Positions 16,459 through 21,419 of a DNA stretch of 21,419 bases are shown one piece after another; the stretch's first letter is position 1; every line of letters starts with the position of its first letter. Origin of the DNA: Rhizophagus sp. LPA8_4_AMF (lineage: Eukaryota > Glomeromycota > Glomeromycetes > Glomerales > Glomeraceae); contig JADRCO010001204.1 of assembly GCA_021464525.1 (NCBI GenBank), positions 1 to 21,419 of the forward strand, written 5' to 3'. The translations under genes and the position numbers were made by a program. The notes below the pieces were generated by a model. That model was not told the origin of the DNA. It saw only the letters and a program-made list of their open reading frames with translations, and searched no databases.

Positions 16459-17645
16459 CACCACAGACGCCTTTGTTAAGTAAACCAAATATAAAAATTA
16501 TTAAAAGAAAGATTATTTTAATCCTTTCAGGGTTAATTCTTGTCAACATTGGTGTTTGGATAGCAACCGCAATTGCTTTTCGCAATTTCTCTTTATTAGG
16601 AACATCCTTGTTAGCATATACTTTAGGACTTAGACACGCTGTAGACGCTGACCATTTAGCAGCTATTGATAATGTTACTAGAAAACTTTTACAGTCTGGT
16701 CAACATTCTGTGTCAGTTGGGCTCTTTTTTTCTTTAGGTCATTCTACTATTGTCATAATTGCGTCTTTTGCCATTGCTATAACTGCAACTGCTGTAAAAA
16801 AAAAACTTGGTGACCTTCAAGCAATAGGAGGTCTTATTGGAACAAGTGTTTCGGCAGCTTTTCTATTTATAATTGGAATAGTGAATTGTTTCTTACTTGT
16901 TTCTATATTACGTTCACTTAGAAAATTTAAACGTACTGGTACATTTGAAGAAGAAAATATGGAAGATATTTTTAATAATTCCGGATTTCTCGGAAGATTC
17001 TTTAAACCTGTATTTAAATTCATTGACGCCAGTTGGAAGATGTATCCACTTGGTGTACTTTTCGGTTTCGGTTTCGATACTTCAACGGAAATAGGTTTAT
17101 TGGGGATTGCTGCATTTCAGGCAAATCAAGGACTTTCTATTTGGTTAATTATGTTCTTTCCTTTACTTTTCACATCCGGAATGGCTTTAATTGATACGAT
17201 TGATGGTATACTAATGTTGGGAACTTATACATGGGCTTATATAAATCCAATTCGAAAATTATATTATAATTTTGTTATTACATTGCTCTCAGTTTTAGTA
17301 GCTTTTGTCGTTGGTACTATAGAACTTTTAAATATATTAAGTGATAAATTGAATCTTCAAGGTCCTTTTTGGAATTTCTTTGCGACACTTGGAGAAGAAT
17401 TTGGTACTATTGGCTATTTGATAATTGGTCTATTTGTCTTCACTTGGGTGATTGCCACAATTGTTTATAAATATGGAGGTTATGAAAAGTTGGTACATAA
17501 GTTTGATCAAAGAAACATTCAAAATTTGGATAATGTTAATGATGAATTAAATCAAGACGGTGGTTCAAAGCATAGTATTGACATAGTCGTTGGTTCGAAA
17601 AATAAACGTCATTCTAAGGGATCCATTGAAATTCACGATAACTAA
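16437..17645 (+). CDS. NiCoT-family nickel/cobalt transporter, 402 aa
   Basis: A single uninterrupted exon encodes a membrane protein for uptake of Ni2+ and/or Co2+. All signature motifs of the family are present in order: RHAVDADHLAAIDN (66-79, with the metal-binding His67/Asp72/His73), FSLGHSTIV (98-106), GFGFDTSTEIGLL (210-222) and SGMALIDTIDG (247-257). Hydrophobic spans at about 25-48, 52-65, 94-118, 132-158, 203-228, 235-262, 276-300 and 322-345 fit the usual eight transmembrane helices. The start is the ATG giving MSNAQTMTPQ, because the frame upstream is not ATG-opened. The N-terminus is a short cytosolic tail, and the C-terminal ~55 residues are polar, Asn/Lys/Ser-rich and poorly conserved. 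In fungi such transporters (for example Nic1 of fission yeast) feed nickel to urease. Metal preference here cannot be read from sequence. No breaks. Confidence 0.96.
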   Translation: MSNAQTMTPQTPLLSKPNIKIIKRKIILILSGLILVNIGVWIATAIAFRNFSLLGTSLLAYTLGLRHAVDADHLAAIDNVTRKLLQSGQHSVSVGLFFSLGHSTIVIIASFAIAITATAVKKKLGDLQAIGGLIGTSVSAAFLFIIGIVNCFLLVSILRSLRKFKRTGTFEEENMEDIFNNSGFLGRFFKPVFKFIDASWKMYPLGVLFGFGFDTSTEIGLLGIAAFQANQGLSIWLIMFFPLLFTSGMALIDTIDGILMLGTYTWAYINPIRKLYYNFVITLLSVLVAFVVGTIELLNILSDKLNLQGPFWNFFATLGEEFGTIGYLIIGLFVFTWVIATIVYKYGGYEKLVHKFDQRNIQNLDNVNDELNQDGGSKHSIDIVVGSKNKRHSKGSIEIHDN

Positions 17646-17892
17646 TAATTCTTTTTTTGGAGTGAATTTCCCCCCGGTTAAATACAAAAGTATTTTTTAA
17701 ATTATCACAATTATTATACTTTACTAAATTCCGACTGAAAATTAACCGTGATTTAAAAATCTAACCAATAAATCATTGTCATCAAAATATAAAACTCGTT
17801 ATTCCATAAATTTATTTATTCGTATAAAATATTTTAATTTCTCCACGAGTTTATATATTTCATAAGTTCTACACGTGGCTTAATATTCGCAA
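17646..17892. other. Convergent intergenic region with 3' ends of two genes
   Basis: The transporter (plus) and the chaperonin gene (minus) end 247 bp apart, facing each other, so this stretch must hold both 3' untranslated regions. The minus strand has AATAAA at 17811-17816, ~77 nt beyond the chaperonin stop, a plausible polyadenylation signal. On the plus strand TTAAATACAAAAG follows a C-run at 17670-17677. No gene. Confidence 0.5.
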
Positions 17893-20321
17893 TTAATGAT
17901 CATGACCATCATCTCTTTCTCTTCTTTCCGGTTCGACCTAATGAAGAAAGTAGTCAGATATGTTTATTGTGTAAAGACGACAAAAATTAAACAACTTCTA
18001 ACCTTTATCATATCATCAATTCTAAGAATGGATATAGCTGCCTCAGTTGCAGACTTCAGCGATTTAATTTTTGACATAGCAGGTTCTAGAACACCAGCTT
18101 TCAAATTATCTCTGACTTCACCCTTAAGAAGTTCAAGGCCATAATATTTTAGAACTTTCTTTGGATCATTTGGTGTAGCATTTTGGGATGTATTATGATA
18201 TGCTCTTAATTTTGCAACTAAGTCAGTAGAATCCTTTGCAGCATTTACAGCTAGTGTTTTTGGTATTGCAAGAAGTGCATTTGCAAATTCAGCTATAGCA
18301 AGTTGTTCTCGCGATCCCTATAATAATTTTAGAATTAAAAATTTATCTTAACAATATAATGTAATTGATTTAAATATAAATATCATACCAAAGTTGTCGC
18401 AAAGTTTTCTAAATAAATACTTAATGCTGTTTCTACCGCACCACCACCTGGAACGACATTACCACTTTCAAGAGTCCTTTTCACAACTGACAATGAATCG
18501 TGTAAAGATCTTTCCATTTCATCTAACATATAATCATTGGCACCGCGTAAAATGATTGAAGAAGAATTTTGACTTTTAGTACCCTTAATAAGAATGCACT
18601 CGTCATCTGAAATGCGTTCTTGGATAACTTCTTCTGCAGTACCAAGATACGATGATTCAAATGTTTCTTCTCCCTCAAGATTAGCAAGTGTGGAAATAAG
18701 CGTGGCTTGATTTTATTAAAAAGTATAGAATGTGAATATTTATTCAATTGAAATAAATGCAGATTACTGATAAATACCTCCAGTAGTTTTAGCAATTCTC
18801 CTCAAATCTTCCTTTTTACATCGACGAACTGCCATAGCTCCACTTTCTACAAACAATTTTAAACAAAGGTCATCAATACCCTTTGTTGTAAGAACAACAT
18901 TGGCTCCCGCAGCAAGAATTTTTTGAACGCGTTCAATAGTAATGGTAGCCTCGCTATGCAATTAAAATTAAAATAGATAAGTTATATATAATTAATATTA
19001 TTCAATAGGATGTTTAATTATATACCGCTTACGAATATCCTCTAATTTTTCTGGATCATCTACAGTGATATGAACACCCAAATGCATCCTTGCTTTTTGA
19101 AGATTCATATCTAAACACGCTATTTTAGCATTCGTGATCTTTGTTTTCATAGCTAAAAATTTATATACGTTACATCTTCAATATAAGAGAATATAATAAA
19201 CTTAATGCAAGTTATTGTAGTATTATACCTTGAGAAGCAACAGTGCAATTTAAAGCATATCCTTTAACAAAAATCGATTCTCGAGTACTTTTACCATGAG
19301 CCTTGAGAACATTAACAGCTTTTACGGGGTATTTTACTTCACCACGAGAGTTGGTGGATTTAACAGAAAGAATTGCATCTACAACAATATTTGCGAAGAA
19401 CTCATCATCACTTAACACCATTAATGAAAATAAGAATTAAGAGATATTTATAGATTATGAAGGGCTATGTGATCAAATAAAATATTTTTCTTACGTTCCG
19501 ATTATCTTACTAGCCATACTTGTTTTTGCAACATTTATGAGACATTCACGTCCCAATGTATCAACTTTGATAGTTAGATGATCGGCAATGTATTTACATG
19601 CTTCTTTGCTCGCCAACCGATAACCAGTAATAATTGTGGTTGGATGAATTTTATTCTTAACGAGCTCATTTGCACGGCGAAGTAGTTCTGCAGCTATTAT
19701 AACGACCGATGTTGTACCATCGCCTACTTCTTTATCCTGTTGCTGAGCAAGTTCTACAAGAACTCGTCCAGCAGGATGTTCAACTTCAAGCAAATTAAGA
19801 ATTGTTGCTCCATCATTTGATATCGTAACATCCTAACAAATAAATAATTAATTCATTTCATTTCAGACTTCAATATATTATTATTATGATTCGATTTGTT
19901 CGATTCTTCAGATGGCTTATAATTATTAATACCTACACCGATATCATCAACTAACATTTTATCTAATCCCACTGGACCAAGAGAACTTTTCACAATATTC
20001 GCGATAGACATAACAGCAAGTACTAGTAAAAAAAATATAAAGTAAAAAAAAAAATTATTACTTCTAACGTGTATCTTCAAAAGTACTTTTTATTCAAACT
20101 AAACAGTAGATATTTAAGAGGTGAAAAATTATCACAATAGATAAACTAAAATAAGTGTTATAAAAAGGATTATAATAATTAGATATCAAGTTTCAAGCAA
20201 ACCAAGCTTCGGCACCGGTCTCGAGAGCATAGCTCAACATACCATTCTGGTTGCGCACCTCATTCCCAGAAACTCTCTCGCCGCCAAGAAAGAGTGATTG
20301 GTTACGATCGCGTTGGTACAT
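17893..20321 (-). CDS. TCP1 (CCT1): CCT/TRiC chaperonin subunit alpha, nine exons, 554 aa
   Basis: Exons in transcript order are 20321-20243, 20022-19937, 19832-19495, 19410-19229, 19152-19026, 18953-18778, 18705-18389, 18317-18003 and 17937-17893. All introns are GT-AG (65-220 bp) and the total is 1665 nt. Exon 1 encodes [20 protein letters not shown], typical of the alpha subunit. ATP-site motifs are [18 protein letters not shown] (38-55), NDGATIL (61-67), GDGTTSVV (92-99), the hydrolytic Asp in LHDSL (399) and VVPGGGAVE (413-421). [10 protein letters not shown] and [12 protein letters not shown] in the apical/intermediate region are alpha-type. The product is one of eight paralogous subunits of the cytosolic double-ring folding machine whose clients include actin and tubulin. 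Length matches yeast Tcp1 (559 aa). The C-terminus, [14 protein letters not shown], is short and acidic/His-rich. No stops or frameshifts; it looks functional. Confidence 0.97.
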
Positions 20322-20470
20322 ATTTTAATAAAGTTTTTGATAAAAATATAAAAAAATTCTTTTATTATTAAAAAAATCACAAAAAATTTTTTAATCACGT
20401 GCTCATGTTGTTGGCGCAAATACTGTAGTAAGTTTGTTACTCATTTTTTGGAAGCTGAAATAAACTTAGG
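20322..20470 (-). promoter_or_regulatory. Upstream region of the CCT alpha gene
   Basis: The 150 bp before the start codon hold a long A/T stretch and then CACGTG (20397-20402), a palindromic E-box and the core of bHLH sites, next to GCGCC-type sequence (TTGTTGGCGCAAA). The placement ~75-80 bp upstream of the ATG is right for a proximal element. No factor can be named from this alone. Confidence 0.35.
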
Positions 20471-21323
20471 GCATGATTATAAAGTGTTAAGAATATAATA
20501 TTATTTATGGAACTTATATAGACTTATTAGTTAATAAAGTATAAAATAAATTTTGTATTAGTCTATTGGATTGTATAGTGAGTATATTTATTTCAATATA
20601 AAATATTAAAGTATAAAATAAAAAGAGATATTCTGGATAAATGTTTTTTCGCACTTTTTTCTTAATTGCTCAGTATTATTCTGACGAACAGCAGCTATAA
20701 TATTCATTGTGCCTAATTCAGTATGAAAATTTTTTATTAAACATGGTTTTTTTTTGCAATTTTCTTTCTTTTCTTTTGAATAATATGGTAAAAATTTTTT
20801 TTTAAAAAAAAAATCTAACTTCTAACTTTATTGTTTGGATTGACTATTATCAAAGACTTCATATTTTAGTAACAATTAATTCTTCAGTATTATTAATGGA
20901 TGTTGAAATATGAAATCGGTATGGAAATAATACCAACGCGGCAAAAGCTGCGTATTCTTTAGTTAATAGAACTGGAAAACAGCTAAAACTTTTGTATTTA
21001 ATATATTTTATATAGTAAAATTTAATTAATTATTAAATATTTTTTAATTTAGAGGTCAAAAGTTAAATGAACGTCATTTTAAAAATAATTGAAATTCAAG
21101 ATTTTTCAGCTGTTCCTTATACAAAAACAAGATAAAAGTCAAGTTAAAAGGTAATTACTTGCAATAAATCGAAAAGGTAAACTTTTAATTTGAAATTTAA
21201 TATTCATGCTAAAAATTAATATACTTAAAATTTGCAGAAAAGCGAAATTAAAAGGATAATGAAGATAAAAATTCATTAAAAAAGCCGAATCTAATAGATG
21301 AAAATGATCATAGCTGTGATATA
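20471..21323. other. AT-rich intergenic DNA with a possible exon-like remnant
   Basis: No intact gene is visible. From ~20930 to 21175 the composition becomes more coding-like: AACGCGGCAAAAGCTGCGTA reads NAAKAAYSLVNRTGKQ, and after TTTAG at 21050 a frame gives GQKLNERHFKNN, a TGA, then NSRFFSCSLYKNK. It has stops, and I recognise no family. It could be decayed transposon coding sequence or chance. Confidence 0.35.
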
Positions 21324-21419
21324 CAGTCAGCCCCCTCTACAATCACACCCCTCGGGACCATCTTATGGTGTGATTATAATGAGGTGTGCCTATTGGTGAG
21401 GGTTAATTATATAATCACA
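21324..21419. mobile_element. Left end of a CAGTCAG-ended transposon, cut by window edge
   Basis: CAGTCAGCCCCCTCTACAAT begins directly after TA (21322-21323), as expected for the pogo/Tc1-mariner group. The next ~60 bp fold back: CCTCTACAATCACACC against GGTGTGATTATAATGAGG, around a TCGGGACC-containing loop. The 173-bp MITE at 4426-4598 has the same layout (CAGTCAG, CCTC, ATAATCA, TCGGTTC-ACCA), so both are probably members of one family. The right end and any transposase lie outside the window. Confidence 0.7.

Noticed and set aside
18523-18795. Separate minus-strand 90-codon protein
   Set aside because: Wrong-frame reading across exons 6-7 and intron 6 of the CCT alpha gene.
20199-20242. 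In-frame extension of CCT exon 1 (ending GAEAWFA then stop)
   Set aside because: It is read-through into intron 1; splicing at GTATGT (20242) joins the frame to the conserved [17 protein letters not shown] of exon 2.

Overview
The window reads as nuclear DNA of a fungus, most likely an arbuscular mycorrhizal fungus of the Rhizophagus type. The support is strong AT-richness, a very high load of decayed DNA transposons and foldback elements, short GT-AG introns (61-220 bp) in conserved genes, and eukaryotic housekeeping genes. The genus is my inference; kingdom and nuclear origin are well supported.

Positions 1 to about 12,500 form a gene-poor repeat block. It starts with an 11-bp-periodic palindrome, a ~120-bp degenerate tandem repeat and a small MITE. 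Next is a ~1.2-kb inverted-repeat element (3807-5030) carrying ~147-bp internal repeats, one of which is split by a 173-bp CAGTCAG-ended MITE. Then comes a foldback element built of ~20-bp repeats. It was hit by an internally deleted MULE (5541-6816) with an exact 9-bp target duplication, FAR1-like and zinc-knuckle coding remnants, and interstitial TTAGGG runs. Just downstream lies a dead 1850-bp pogo/Tigger element (7624-9473) with its transposase relic. After it come a 285-bp foldback MITE, a 563-bp Tc1/mariner-like MITE, and scattered copies of a ~70-bp repeat.

Positions 12,500 to 20,450 form a gene island of three intact genes. A Ral-type small GTPase (+, three exons, 194 aa, prenylation motif CVCL) is followed by a nickel/cobalt transporter of the NiCoT family (+, single exon, 402 aa). 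The third gene, the alpha subunit of the CCT/TRiC chaperonin (-, nine exons, 554 aa), converges on the transporter with 247 bp between the stop codons. The exon structures were worked out by reading both strands, and every splice junction keeps the reading frame.

The last kilobase returns to AT-rich repeat DNA and is cut by the window edge inside a second CAGTCAG-ended transposon. The three genes have unrelated jobs (signalling, metal uptake, protein folding); nothing suggests a gene cluster. I did not find a convincing new biological system. The strongest observations are the dated nesting of transposons, the telomere-like DNA inside the MULE, the transition-biased decay of the Tigger transposase, and a Ral-class GTPase in a fungus.
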